From contig NZ_CP109499.1 of NCBI RefSeq assembly GCF_036231965.1, positions 1,550,001-1,614,000 on the forward strand: 64,000 nucleotides of DNA. The letters run 5' to 3'. The translations under genes were made by a program, and so were the position numbers. The DNA is from Streptomyces sp. NBC_01428. Its GTDB lineage: Bacteria; Actinomycetota; Actinomycetes; Streptomycetales; Streptomycetaceae. Of the stretch, positions 1 through 7,938 are shown piece by piece (position 1 is the first letter of the stretch; every line of letters begins with the position of its first letter). The notes under the pieces are model-generated. The model saw nothing but the letters and a program-made list of their open reading frames with translations, made no database searches and had not been told where the DNA came from.

Positions 1-138
1 TACACGGCGCGGGAGATCACCGGCGACGAGAAGGCCCAGTGGTGGGAGCGCGCGGTCGCCGCGTACCCCCCGTACACCGACTACCAGAAGAAGACCGACC
101 GGGAGATCCCCGTCTTCGTGCTGGAGCCGACCGGCTGA
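1..138 (+). CDS. C-terminal end of deazaflavin-dependent nitroreductase family protein (partial)
   Basis: The window opens inside this gene; only the last 45 residues are present, ending in TGA. The tail carries [18 protein letters not shown] followed by EIPVFVLEP, which is the typical C-terminus of the small (about 140-150 residue) F420H2-dependent nitroreductase (DUF385) proteins of actinomycetes. The Tyr/Trp-rich stretch usually precedes the last beta strand of the split-barrel fold. The function is inferred from family resemblance of the tail alone, because the cofactor-binding region lies outside the window. Confidence 0.7.
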   Translation, partial: YTAREITGDEKAQWWERAVAAYPPYTDYQKKTDREIPVFVLEPTG

Positions 139-153
139 CGGGCGTCCGCCCGC

Positions 154-205
154 GCACACGCGTGGCCCGGGCCGGCATCGTCGCCGGCCCGGGCCACGCG
201 TGTGC
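154..205 (+). terminator. Strong hairpin terminator after the nitroreductase gene
   Basis: A perfect 23-bp inverted repeat (154-176 with 183-205) closes on a 6-nt ATCGTC loop, 15 nt after the stop codon. No T-run follows, as is usual for Streptomyces terminators. It lies between convergent genes and could stop transcription from both sides. Confidence 0.8.
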
Positions 206-274
206 GGGTTGCCCGGCGGGGGACGGCCGCGGGACCCGGTGCGCATGAACGCGCGGGCATCGGGCACCCGGCCG

Positions 275-1399
275 TCAGGCCCCGCCGCGCTCCCCCGTCG
301 CGGCGGGGCTTTCCGCTGCCGTGTCGTCGACGTGCCCCCAGTCGCTCACCCCGGTCTCGCCGCGCCGTGCGGCAGCCCGCGCGGTCTTCGCGTCGGTCAC
401 GTCGAGGAAGATCTGGTCGGCCGCCGGAAAGGTGTGGGCGACGGAACGCTTGATGCGGACGGCGACGTCCTCGACCTCCTCGCTGTCGAGTCCCGGCACG
501 AGGTCGATGCGTGCGGCCACCAGCGTCGAGTCGAGGCCCAGCTCCATGGTCAGCAGCGTCTCGACACTGTCGATCTCGGGCTGCGCCTTCAGCAGCTCAC
601 GGATCCGGTCGCTCTCCTCCTCGTCGACGGCCCGCCCGATCAGCTGGTCACGGGCGTCCCGGCCGAGCCAAAAGGCGACGAACACGAGCAGCAGACCGAT
701 GGCGAAGGAGGCCGACGCCTCCCAGACGACCTGGCCGGTGACCATGTGCAGCACCATGCCGATGATCGCGAGGGTGACGCCGAGCACCGCGGTGCCGTCC
801 TCGGCGACGACGGTGCGCAGGGCCGGGTCCTTCATCCCCGCCGCGCCGCCCTGGCGGCGCACCTGGAGGAGGGCCCGCAGCAGGGAGGCGCCCTCGGCGA
901 GCAGCGACACGACGAGGACCGCGATGCCGACCATGTAGCCGCTGAAGGACTCCTCGGCGCCGTTGCGCAGGGCTTCGAAGCCCTGGAAGAAGGAGAAGCA
1001 GCCGCCCATGACGAAGATGCCGACGGCGGCGAGAAGGGACCAGAAGAACCGTTCCTTGCCGTAGCCGAAGGGGTGCTTGCGGTCGGCGGGGCGCTTGCTG
1101 CGGCGGAGCGCGGCGAGGAGGAAGACCTCGTTGAGGCTGTCCGCCACGGAGTGCGCGGCCTCGGACAGCAGCGCGGGCGAGCCCGAGATCAGGCCGCCGA
1201 CGGCCTTGGCCACGGCGATCACCAGGTTGGCGCCCAGCGCCACGAACACGGTGACCCGCGTACTGCTGTCGGATCCGCTGCCTCTGCCCTTGCCTTCGCT
1301 CTCGCTGTCGCCCGTGTCGGCTGGGGTGGTCTCCGGCTGTTCCTTCGTGTCTTCACTGGTCACCCCGGCCGGTTTCCCCTGCCCTCGCTCCTCAACCAT
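275..1399 (-). CDS. Cation diffusion facilitator (CDF) family transporter
   Basis: The predicted 374-residue membrane protein would export divalent cations such as zinc, using the proton gradient. An acidic Ser/Gly-rich N-terminal tail of about 45 residues precedes six likely membrane segments. The CDF signature is visible as EAAHSVADSLNE (HxxxD metal site in TM2), followed by HPFGYGKERFFW. The partner motif in TM5 reads AEDGTAVLG, the E-D variant found in the SLC30A9-like branch, not a second HxxxD. A cytoplasmic C-terminal domain follows (about residues 270-345). The ATG start at 1399 was chosen because residues upstream of it are not conserved-looking, although no clear ribosome site precedes it. 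It is a monocistronic unit. Substrate specificity cannot be read from sequence. Confidence 0.88.
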   Translation of the reverse strand: MVEERGQGKPAGVTSEDTKEQPETTPADTGDSESEGKGRGSGSDSSTRVTVFVALGANLVIAVAKAVGGLISGSPALLSEAAHSVADSLNEVFLLAALRRSKRPADRKHPFGYGKERFFWSLLAAVGIFVMGGCFSFFQGFEALRNGAEESFSGYMVGIAVLVVSLLAEGASLLRALLQVRRQGGAAGMKDPALRTVVAEDGTAVLGVTLAIIGMVLHMVTGQVVWEASASFAIGLLLVFVAFWLGRDARDQLIGRAVDEEESDRIRELLKAQPEIDSVETLLTMELGLDSTLVAARIDLVPGLDSEEVEDVAVRIKRSVAHTFPAADQIFLDVTDAKTARAAARRGETGVSDWGHVDDTAAESPAATGERGGA

Positions 1400-1504
1400 G
1401 CGGACGGAGTGAATCGGTGGGCATACTTCGGGCACTCGTACCGCGTCGGACGGGGCGGTGTACGCCCACGGCCGCCTCTGCACCGAGAGCGAGAAGGAGC
1501 CCCA

Positions 1505-1813
1505 GTGTCCAAGAAGCAGAAGAAGCAGAAGCTGTCCCTGGCCTACAAGCCCGTCGGCTTCGCGCTGAGCTGGGCCGGAGGCTCCCTGGCCGGGCTCGCC
1601 TTCCAGAAGACCTGGATGGCCATCCGGCACGAGGAGAACGCGCCCGACGCCCTCGACCGCGACCGCGGCTGGGGCGAGGTACTCCTCGCGGCCGCCATCC
1701 AGGGTGCGATCTTCGCCGTCGTACGCAGCGCGGTGGACCGGTCGGGCGCGAAGGCCATCGAGCGTTCGACGGGCGTGTGGCCCGCCGCCGCCAAGAGCGG
1801 CGGCCGCGACTGA
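1505..1813 (+). CDS. DUF4235 domain-containing small membrane protein
   Basis: This 102-residue protein starts at a GTG, 6 nt after an AAGGAG ribosome site. It begins with a Lys-rich patch (KKQKKQK) and then reads YKPVGFALSWAGGSLAGLAF, a membrane segment. A second hydrophobic stretch, LLAAAIQGAIFAVVRSAVDR, follows. The two-helix layout and the Tyr-Lys-Pro entry are typical of DUF4235, a family common in actinomycetes with no assigned role. It is transcribed divergently from the CDF exporter with 105 bp between the starts. Confidence 0.85.
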   Translation: MSKKQKKQKLSLAYKPVGFALSWAGGSLAGLAFQKTWMAIRHEENAPDALDRDRGWGEVLLAAAIQGAIFAVVRSAVDRSGAKAIERSTGVWPAAAKSGGRD

Positions 1814-1818
1814 ACCGG

Positions 1819-1856
1819 TCCGGCGGGCCCCGTCCACCGTGGCGGGGCCCGCCGGA
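1819..1856. terminator. Bidirectional hairpin between convergent genes
   Basis: A perfect 14-bp inverted repeat (1819-1832 with 1843-1856) and 10-nt loop fill the 43 bp between the DUF4235 stop and the VOC stop. The position between convergent stops supports a shared terminator. Confidence 0.8.
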
Positions 1857-2249
1857 TCAGCCCTGCTTGGGTGCGGTGGAACGGACGCATCGCAGCGTGA
1901 AGGAGTGCCCGGACGGGTCCGCGTAGCCGCGTTCCTCGTACGGTCCCGCCATGTCCTTGGTCTCCAGGGGGCGCCCGCCGAGGCCGATCACCTGGCGCTC
2001 CGCCGCGTCGAGATCCTCGACGTGGAAGTCGATGTGGGCCTGGAACGAGTTCTCGGGGCGCGGCCAGCTCGGCGGGGTGGCGGTCACGTCCCGGCGGAAG
2101 GCCATCCGCATGCCGTCGGCGCCCTTGATCTCGACGCGGTTGCCGCTCGCGTCCGTCTCCTCCGCGCCCAGCATCTCCTTGTAGAACGCGGCGAGCTTCT
2201 CGGGCTCGGCGCAGTCCAGCACCACGACCGCTGCCGTGACGAGTGCCAT
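1857..2249 (-). CDS. VOC family protein (glyoxalase/bleomycin-resistance fold)
   Basis: The predicted 130-residue cytoplasmic protein has the single-chain vicinal oxygen chelate layout: ALVTAAVVVLDCAEPEKLAAFYKEMLG at the N-terminus, FQAHIDFHVEDLDAAERQVIGLGG in the middle and YADPSGHSFTLRCV at the end. An ATG at 2249 follows a GGAGG ribosome site by 5 nt. Such short VOC proteins usually dimerise and include fosfomycin- or bleomycin-type resistance proteins and dioxygenases, but no specific substrate can be inferred here. It is followed on the same strand by the PPOX gene 82 bp upstream. Confidence 0.85.
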   Translation of the reverse strand: MALVTAAVVVLDCAEPEKLAAFYKEMLGAEETDASGNRVEIKGADGMRMAFRRDVTATPPSWPRPENSFQAHIDFHVEDLDAAERQVIGLGGRPLETKDMAGPYEERGYADPSGHSFTLRCVRSTAPKQG

Positions 2250-2331
2250 GTGTCCTCCGTAGGGTTCCGGGACGACGGCCGGCGTCCGGCCGCCACTGCC
2301 CTGTCGTCCCGGGTTACCCCGTCCGGCCGAT

Positions 2332-2793
2332 TCAGTCGGCCACGAGCCACTCACCGTCGCGCATGAGGTCGCGTCCGGCGATCTCGTTCGCCTCGCGCCA
2401 GGCCTGCACCCGCTGCGGTGTGACCCGGAAGTACCGGTAGTGCGCGGTGAGTTCGCGGGGGTCGAAGCCGGTCCCCGCCGCGAAGGCGTCCCCCACCCCG
2501 TCCGGCAGCTCGCCCGCCTCCAGGGTCTCCACGGTGCCGTCGATCATGACGACGTCGCGGGTCGGCCCGATACCGAGCCGCACGGTGCCGCTCGACCGCA
2601 GGTTGAGCCCGGTGGGGCTGCCCGCGAGGGTCGCCAGCAGCAGGGTCGTCCCGTCCCAGAGGTAGGACAGGGGGACGAGGTAGGACGTGCCGCCGGTGCC
2701 GTCGGCGGTGGACACCCAGGTGTCGACGTCGGACTCCAGCCGGGCGAGCGTGTCCTGCTTGCGCTGCTTCGGGGTGCGGGCGGGCGCGTTCAT
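2332..2793 (-). CDS. Pyridoxamine 5'-phosphate oxidase (PPOX) family protein
   Basis: This 153-residue protein fits the split beta-barrel flavin-binding family. It shows ADGTGGTSYLVPLSYLWDGTTLLLAT, the usual strand pair that contacts the substrate and flavin, then RLGIGPTRDVVMIDGTVE. The C-terminus HYRYFRVTPQRVQAWREANEIAGRDLMRDGEW is a common ending of actinobacterial PPOX proteins. A clear AGGAGG ribosome site precedes the ATG. Whether it binds FMN or F420 is unknown. It may form a transcript with the downstream VOC gene. Confidence 0.85.
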   Translation of the reverse strand: MNAPARTPKQRKQDTLARLESDVDTWVSTADGTGGTSYLVPLSYLWDGTTLLLATLAGSPTGLNLRSSGTVRLGIGPTRDVVMIDGTVETLEAGELPDGVGDAFAAGTGFDPRELTAHYRYFRVTPQRVQAWREANEIAGRDLMRDGEWLVAD

Positions 2794-2883
2794 CTGTGGA
2801 CTGCCTCCTGGTCGGCGTGCGGGGACGACGCGCCCGCGGAAGGGCGCGCGCGTCGGTCTGCCTCGATGACGGTGGAGCGGCCC

Positions 2884-3648
2884 TCAGTGTGACGGGCCGC
2901 GGGGCCGTGATCCCCCTCCGGACGCCCCCGGGCCGGCCTCGACCTCCGCGAGCCGGGCCGCGGCGGCGCTCAGCAGCAAGTCGAGGGCGCTCGGGTAGGC
3001 GCTGCGCCCCATGTCGCGCACCAGGTGGTGGGCGGTCGCGGCGATGTTCGGGTGGCTGGCGGCGGGCAGCCGCGCGTACATCGCCCGCCACACGCCGGCC
3101 TCCGCCTCGCGCGCGGCGCGGGGCAGGGCGACGCTCGCGGCGTCGAGGGCGGCGAACGCCAGGGCCTGGTCGACGAACGCGTGGTAGATCCGTACGGCGT
3201 CGGGATCGGGGAAGCCGGCGCCGCGCAGCACCCCGATGATCGTCTCCACCGCCTCGATCTCGTGGACGCGGCCGGTCACCCGGTAGGAGCTGAGCACCGC
3301 GGCCTGTGGATGGGCGAGGGCTCCGGCGTGGATGCGCAGGCCGAGATCGCGCAGGTCGGCGCGCCAGATGCCGGTGGCCCGCCAGTCGCGCAGCGTACGT
3401 CCGATCAGCTCGTCGGCGATGGCGAGGAGCAGGTCGTCGGTGTCACGGAAGTAGCGGTACAGGGCGCTCGGGTCGGCGCCCAGGGCCAGCCCGAGGCGGC
3501 GGACGGTGAGCGCGTCGGCGCCGTGCTCCCTGAGCAGCCGCAGCGCGGTCTGGACGATCAGTTCCTCGGAGAGGACCACGCCTGTCTTGGTGGGGCGTCT
3601 GCGCCGCCGGGCGGCGGCGGGGACGACACGGTCGTTGGCGGACGTCAT
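2884..3648 (-). CDS. TetR/AcrR family transcriptional regulator
   Basis: The protein has 254 residues. An Arg-rich N-terminus leads into a helix-turn-helix: LTVRRLGLALGADPSALYRYFRDTDDLLLAI (about residues 47-77), the standard TetR DNA-binding signature. The C-terminal part matches the TetR_C domain type with a long alpha-helical ligand pocket and a Gly/Pro-rich tail. It is divergent from the APC permease at 3768, so it probably represses the permease-amidohydrolase operon and itself. The ligand is not predictable. Confidence 0.88.
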   Translation of the reverse strand: MTSANDRVVPAAARRRRRPTKTGVVLSEELIVQTALRLLREHGADALTVRRLGLALGADPSALYRYFRDTDDLLLAIADELIGRTLRDWRATGIWRADLRDLGLRIHAGALAHPQAAVLSSYRVTGRVHEIEAVETIIGVLRGAGFPDPDAVRIYHAFVDQALAFAALDAASVALPRAAREAEAGVWRAMYARLPAASHPNIAATAHHLVRDMGRSAYPSALDLLLSAAAARLAEVEAGPGASGGGSRPRGPSH

Positions 3649-3681
3649 GGCGTTCTCCCTCCGGTCCCGGCACCTTATGAC

Positions 3682-3698
3682 AACAGCGTTGACCTGTT
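3682..3698. promoter_or_regulatory. Candidate TetR operator in the divergent region
   Basis: AACAG (3682-3686) and CTGTT (3694-3698) form a perfect inverted pair around a 7-bp spacer between the divergent TetR and APC permease genes. The spacing is right for a TetR dimer, but the arms are short, so this is a tentative call. Confidence 0.4.
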
Positions 3699-3767
3699 AA
3701 GGCCCCGCGCAGTTTCATTTCCGGTCATCGGGCCGGAATCAGGCCCCGGGTGCGATCGGAGCAGGCC

Positions 3768-5261
3768 ATGACGCAGAAGCCGTACGGTGTGGATCCCCCG
3801 TCCTTGCGCAGGACCCTCGGTGTGGCGGACGGCGTCGCCATCGCCGCGTCCAGCACCGCGGCGACGACGAGCATCGGCATCGGGCTGGGGGTGACGGCCG
3901 GGGTGGTCGGGCTGCATCTGCCGGCGATCATGCTGCTGGCCTTCCTGCCGATCCTCGGGATCGCGGGCGCCTACTCCCGGCTGAACAAGGTGGAGCCGAA
4001 CGCGGGCAACGGCTACGTGTGGGTGGGGCGTTCGCTCAGCCCCTGGCTGGGGTTCCTGGTCGGCTGGGTGAGCATCGTCGCCACGGTCGCGTTCCTCGCC
4101 TACACCACGGCGGTGACCGGTTCGGCGATGATCCAGCTCGCCGGTGAGGCGGGCGTGCACGAGGTGGCGGGCCTGACGCTCGATCCGGGCTCGACGGCCC
4201 AGACGACGGCCGTGGGCATCCTGGTCCTCGTCGCCGTCACCCTCACGGCGGTGACCGGGGTGAAGACGGCTGCGCGGCTGCAGAGCGGGCTGCTGGTCTT
4301 CGAGTACGTGGTGCTCCTCGGCTTCTGCTGCTACGGCATCGTGACCGGCCCGCACCCCTTCAGCCTGAGCTGGTTCGACCCCTTCCAGATCCCCTCGACG
4401 ACGGCGCTGGCGCAGGGACTGCTGCTGTCGGTGTTCTGTTACTGGGGCTTCGAGGCGGCCTTCACGGTGAACGAGGAGGTGCGCGATCCCCGGGACGCCT
4501 CCCGGGCCGGGACGATCACGCTGGTGACCATGCTGGGGCTGTTCCTGCTCGGCTCGGTGGCCTTCCAACGGGTGCTGTCCGAGGACGAGTTGGCCGGGCA
4601 CGGCGCGGAGGGACTGGCCTTCCTGGGGAACCGGCTCGCCGATCAGCCGCTGGCCGCGCTGCCCCTGGTCGCCCTGATGTTCTCGGCGGTCGCCTCGCTC
4701 CAGGCGGGCGTGATCCCGACGGCGCGCGGGATGTTCGCGATGAGCCGCGACCGTACGCTCGGGCCCGTGTGGTCCCGGGTGAGCACCCGGTACGGGACCC
4801 CGGCGACCGGAACGCTGCTGATCGGCGCGCTGGCCGTCGGCGTGGCGGGGCTCGCCCTGGTGATCCCCCGGCTCGCCGACATGATCATGGCGACGGTCAA
4901 CGCGGTCGGGATCGTCGTCGCACTGTCCTACGCCCTCACCGCCCTCGCGGCCGCCGTCCGTTTCCGCGGGCTGCTCCGGGAGGACTGGCGGGTGGGTGTC
5001 CGCGCGGTCGTCTTCCCGGCACTGAGCGCCTGCGCGCTGCTCGGGCTCGGCGGCTATCTGGCCTGGTCCTTCTACACCTCGACCGACCACTTCGAGGTGA
5101 GCGCGGACAACGGCTGGTTCCTGCTGCTGACGCCGACCGTCATGGTCGTCTCCGGTTTCGCCGCCGCCGCGTGGGCCAAGTGGGTCCGCAAGTCCCCCTA
5201 CTTCACCACCGGACGGGGCACCGACGCCGACGCGCCCCAGCTCCTCGCCACCCCCAACTAA
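3768..5261 (+). CDS. APC family amino acid/amine permease
   Basis: This 497-residue integral membrane protein has about 12-14 hydrophobic segments. The N-terminal segment LRRTLGVADGVAIAASSTAATTSIGIGLGVTAGVVG and AGAYSRLNKVEPNAGNGYVWVGRSLSPWLGFLVGW match the APC superfamily substrate-binding region. A second conserved stretch is SVFCYWGFEAAFTVNEEVRDPR. The ATG at 3768 follows a GGAG by 6 nt and was preferred over one 18 nt upstream. It sits 13 bp before an amidohydrolase gene, which suggests import of a compound that the hydrolase then deaminates or cleaves. Confidence 0.88.
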   Translation: MTQKPYGVDPPSLRRTLGVADGVAIAASSTAATTSIGIGLGVTAGVVGLHLPAIMLLAFLPILGIAGAYSRLNKVEPNAGNGYVWVGRSLSPWLGFLVGWVSIVATVAFLAYTTAVTGSAMIQLAGEAGVHEVAGLTLDPGSTAQTTAVGILVLVAVTLTAVTGVKTAARLQSGLLVFEYVVLLGFCCYGIVTGPHPFSLSWFDPFQIPSTTALAQGLLLSVFCYWGFEAAFTVNEEVRDPRDASRAGTITLVTMLGLFLLGSVAFQRVLSEDELAGHGAEGLAFLGNRLADQPLAALPLVALMFSAVASLQAGVIPTARGMFAMSRDRTLGPVWSRVSTRYGTPATGTLLIGALAVGVAGLALVIPRLADMIMATVNAVGIVVALSYALTALAAAVRFRGLLREDWRVGVRAVVFPALSACALLGLGGYLAWSFYTSTDHFEVSADNGWFLLLTPTVMVVSGFAAAAWAKWVRKSPYFTTGRGTDADAPQLLATPN

Positions 5262-5274
5262 GGAACAGAAGAGC

Positions 5275-6906
5275 ATGCACGCTGACCTCATCCTCACCGG
5301 CGGCCCGGTGTTCACGCCCGAGGGCCCCGCCGCGACCACCGTCGCGGTCACCGGCGACCGGATCACCGCCGTCGGCGCCTCCGAGGTCCTCGACCTGAGA
5401 GGTCCGGACACCGAGGTCGTCGACCTGGCCGGGCGGCTCCTGCTGCCCGGGTTCCAGGACGCGCACGTCCATCCGGTCCCGGCCGGCCTGGAACTGGCCC
5501 AGTGCGACCTGACCGGCGCGAAGACCGCCGAGGACACCGTCGCCGCCGTCCGGGCGTACGCCGACGCCCACCCCGGACGGGAGTGGATCCTGGGCGGCGG
5601 CTGGTCCATGGAGGCCTTCGCCGGCGGCACACCCACGAAGGAGCTGCTGGACGCGGTCGTACCGGACCGGCCCGTGTACCTGCCCAACCGGGACCATCAC
5701 GGAGCCTGGGTCAACAGCCGCGCGCTGGAGCTGGCGGGGGTCGACCGCGACACACCGGATCCCGCCGACGGGCGGTTCGAGCGGGACGCGTCGGGCGAAC
5801 CCACCGGCATGCTCCAGGAAGGAGCCATGCAGTACGTCGGCCGGCTCACTCCCCCGGCCACGGCCGCCGACCGGCTCGCCGCGCTGCTGCACGCCCAGCG
5901 ACATCTGCACGCGCTCGGCATCACCGCGTGGCAGGACGCGATCGTCGGCACCTTCCTCGGCATGGAGGACCCGTCCGAGGCGTACATGACGGCGGCACGC
6001 GACGGCTCCCTCACCGCGCGCGTGGTCGGTGCGCTGTGGTGGGACCGGGCGCGGGGCGCCGAGCAGATCCCCGAACTCGTCGAACGGCGGGCCGCGTTGC
6101 AGCACGGCCGGTTCCGCGCGACCAGCGTCAAGCTGATGCTGGACGGGGTCGCCGAGAACGGCACCGCCTCACTCATCGACCCCTACCTCGACACGTGCGG
6201 CTGCGCCACGGCCAACCGGGGCAAGAGCTTCATCGACCCGGCCCATCTCCCCTCTTACGTCAGCGAGTTGGACGCGCTCGGCTTCCAGTGCCACTTCCAC
6301 GCACTGGGCGACGGGGCCGTGCGGCACGCCCTGGACGCGGTGGAGGCGGCCCGCAAGGCGAACGGTGCGAGCGACACCCGCCCGCATCTGGCGCACCTCC
6401 AGGTCGTCCACCCCGACGACGTGGCCCGGTTCGCGCACCTCGGCGCCACGGCGAACATCCAGCCGCTGTGGGCCGCGCACGAACCGCAGATGGACGAGCT
6501 CACCATCCCCTTCCTCGGCCCCGAACGGGCCGCCTGGCAGTACCCGTTCGGAGCGCTGCTGCGCTCCGGCGCGCGCCTCGCGGCGGGCAGCGACTGGCCG
6601 GTCAGCAGCCCCGATCCGCTTCAGGGCATCCACGTCGCGGTGAACCGGGTGAGCCCCGACGAGCCCGGCCCGGTGTTCCTGCCGGACGAACGCCTCGGCC
6701 TCGCCGCCGCGTTGACGGCCTACACCGCGGGGACGGCGTACGTGAACCATCTCGACGACACCGGCGTCGTGCGGCCGGGCGCGCTCGCGGACCTCGTCGT
6801 CCTGGACCGCGACCCCTTCGCCGGACCCCCGGAGGCGATCAAGGACGCTGGGGTCGCGCTCACCTACGTCGGCGGGGAACGGGTGTACGCGGCCCCGGAC
6901 GCGTGA
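5275..6906 (+). CDS. Amidohydrolase family protein (YtcJ-like)
   Basis: The 543-residue protein is a metal-dependent hydrolase of the amidohydrolase superfamily. The first metal ligands are in GFQDAHVHP (His64 and His66). QCHFHALGDGAVRHALDAV holds a later His ligand pair region, HLAHLQVVHPDD another, and AAGSDWPVSSPDPLQGI the catalytic Asp. The C-terminus has the composite beta-sandwich signature GALADLVVLDRDPF. Members of this subgroup (YtcJ, exoenzyme regulatory protein AepA) hydrolyse amide or related bonds. It is co-transcribed with the upstream permease, and the substrate is probably the compound that permease imports. Confidence 0.88.
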   Translation: MHADLILTGGPVFTPEGPAATTVAVTGDRITAVGASEVLDLRGPDTEVVDLAGRLLLPGFQDAHVHPVPAGLELAQCDLTGAKTAEDTVAAVRAYADAHPGREWILGGGWSMEAFAGGTPTKELLDAVVPDRPVYLPNRDHHGAWVNSRALELAGVDRDTPDPADGRFERDASGEPTGMLQEGAMQYVGRLTPPATAADRLAALLHAQRHLHALGITAWQDAIVGTFLGMEDPSEAYMTAARDGSLTARVVGALWWDRARGAEQIPELVERRAALQHGRFRATSVKLMLDGVAENGTASLIDPYLDTCGCATANRGKSFIDPAHLPSYVSELDALGFQCHFHALGDGAVRHALDAVEAARKANGASDTRPHLAHLQVVHPDDVARFAHLGATANIQPLWAAHEPQMDELTIPFLGPERAAWQYPFGALLRSGARLAAGSDWPVSSPDPLQGIHVAVNRVSPDEPGPVFLPDERLGLAAALTAYTAGTAYVNHLDDTGVVRPGALADLVVLDRDPFAGPPEAIKDAGVALTYVGGERVYAAPDA

Positions 6907-6923
6907 CGTCCACGACACGGTAG

Positions 6924-6968
6924 CTTCTTGGACAGGTGTCCAGCTATATTGGACACCTGTCCAAGAAG
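6924..6968. promoter_or_regulatory. 45-bp palindromic double operator before DUF1304-tetR
   Basis: Two perfect 19-bp inverted arms, 6924-6942 and 6950-6968, flank a 7-bp GCTATAT spacer. Each arm is itself close to a dyad (GGACA-N2-TGTCC), so the region looks like two adjacent TetR operators. The AT-rich centre TATATT (6945-6950) resembles a -10 element. It lies 25 bp before the DUF1304 start, whose downstream partner is a TetR gene, so autoregulation is likely. Confidence 0.75.
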
Positions 6969-6993
6969 TGTGTCCGTGAACGGAGCGCAGACG

Positions 6994-7356
6994 ATGCAGA
7001 CGGCCGCGAACGTGCTGGTGGGCCTGGTGGCCGCACTGCACGTGTACATCCTGGTGCTGGAGATGTTCCTCTGGGAGAAGAAGCCGGGGCGGGGGCTGCA
7101 CGGATTCGACCCCGAGATGGCACGCGCGACCGCTCCGCTCGCGGCCAACCAGGGGCTGTACAACGGTTTTCTGGCCGCGGGGCTGGTGTGGGGACTGATC
7201 GCGGCGGACCCGACCGGGTTCCGCGTCCAGGTCTTCTTCCTGTGCTGCGTCGTGGTGGCCGGTGTGTACGGAGCGGCTACGGCCAACCGCCGCATCCTGT
7301 TCGCCCAGGCACTGCCCGGCGCGGTCGCCCTCGCCGCCGTCCTCCTCGCTCGGTGA
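6994..7356 (+). CDS. DUF1304 family small membrane protein
   Basis: The 120-residue protein has four predicted membrane helices. It shows the DUF1304 hallmarks: VLVGLVAALHVYILVLEMFLWEKKPGRG at the N-terminus and APLAANQGLYNGFLAAGL in the middle. The His-x-Tyr and Glu in the first helix and the Asn-Gln-Gly-Leu-Tyr-Asn run are typical of the family, which has no established function. The ATG at 6994 was selected because CGGAG lies 8 nt upstream and the length fits the family. Its stop overlaps the GTG of the following TetR gene, so the two are translationally coupled. Confidence 0.88.
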   Translation: MQTAANVLVGLVAALHVYILVLEMFLWEKKPGRGLHGFDPEMARATAPLAANQGLYNGFLAAGLVWGLIAADPTGFRVQVFFLCCVVVAGVYGAATANRRILFAQALPGAVALAAVLLAR

Positions 7357-7907
7357 CACCCGACGACCCGCGCGCCGCACGGACCCGCGCCAAGCTGCGG
7401 CAGGCACTGCTCGACGAGTGCGCCGAACACCCCCTGGAGGAGACCGGCGTCGCCGCGCTCGCCCGGCGGGCCGGCGTGGGCCGGGCCACCTTCTACGTGC
7501 ACTACGCGGACCTTGAGGCGCTGGCCGTCGACGCCTGCGCCGATGTCGTACGGGAGGCCGTGGAGGCGCTGCACGCGTGGCGCGGGCGGCCCGACCCGGT
7601 GTCCGCGCCGCCCGCGCTGCGCACCTTCTTCGCCCAGCTCGCCCCGCACACCGGCCTGTACCGCGCGTTGCTGAGCCCGGGCGGCGGTGGCCCGCTGGGC
7701 CGGGTGCTCCACCACGACCTGCGGGCCCGCAGCCTCGCCGAGCGCACGCTCGCCGGCGCGCCGGACGCCCCGCTCGTGGCCTCCGCGGTCGCCGCGACGT
7801 TCACCGGCGTCCTCGCGGACTGGCTGCACGGCCTGCTCGACGGCACCCCGGACGCCGTCGCCGACCAGGTCTGGCAGTTGCTCGTCGCGCTGCACATGAG
7901 CCGGTGA
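7353..7907 (+). CDS. TetR/AcrR family regulator of the DUF1304 operon
   Basis: This 184-residue regulator begins at a GTG that overlaps the previous stop (GTGA). The helix-turn-helix is GVAALARRAGVGRATFYVHYADLEALAVDA (about residues 30-60). The C-terminal half is helical and Ala-rich, with the TetR_C_33-type ending. It most probably binds the 45-bp palindrome just upstream of the operon and senses a substrate linked to the DUF1304 membrane protein. Its own TetR helix-turn-helix (TFYVHY) is canonical. Confidence 0.87.
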   Translation: MTPDDPRAARTRAKLRQALLDECAEHPLEETGVAALARRAGVGRATFYVHYADLEALAVDACADVVREAVEALHAWRGRPDPVSAPPALRTFFAQLAPHTGLYRALLSPGGGGPLGRVLHHDLRARSLAERTLAGAPDAPLVASAVAATFTGVLADWLHGLLDGTPDAVADQVWQLLVALHMSR

Positions 7908-7938
7908 GGCCGCCGGCGGCGGGCCGCGCCCGGCCGAG

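Noticed and set aside
3675..5687. A 670-codon open frame on the minus strand opposite the permease and amidohydrolase.
   Set aside because: It is an antisense reading of the GC-biased coding strand, rich in His, Arg and Gly with no recognisable domain; the plus-strand genes have clear motifs.
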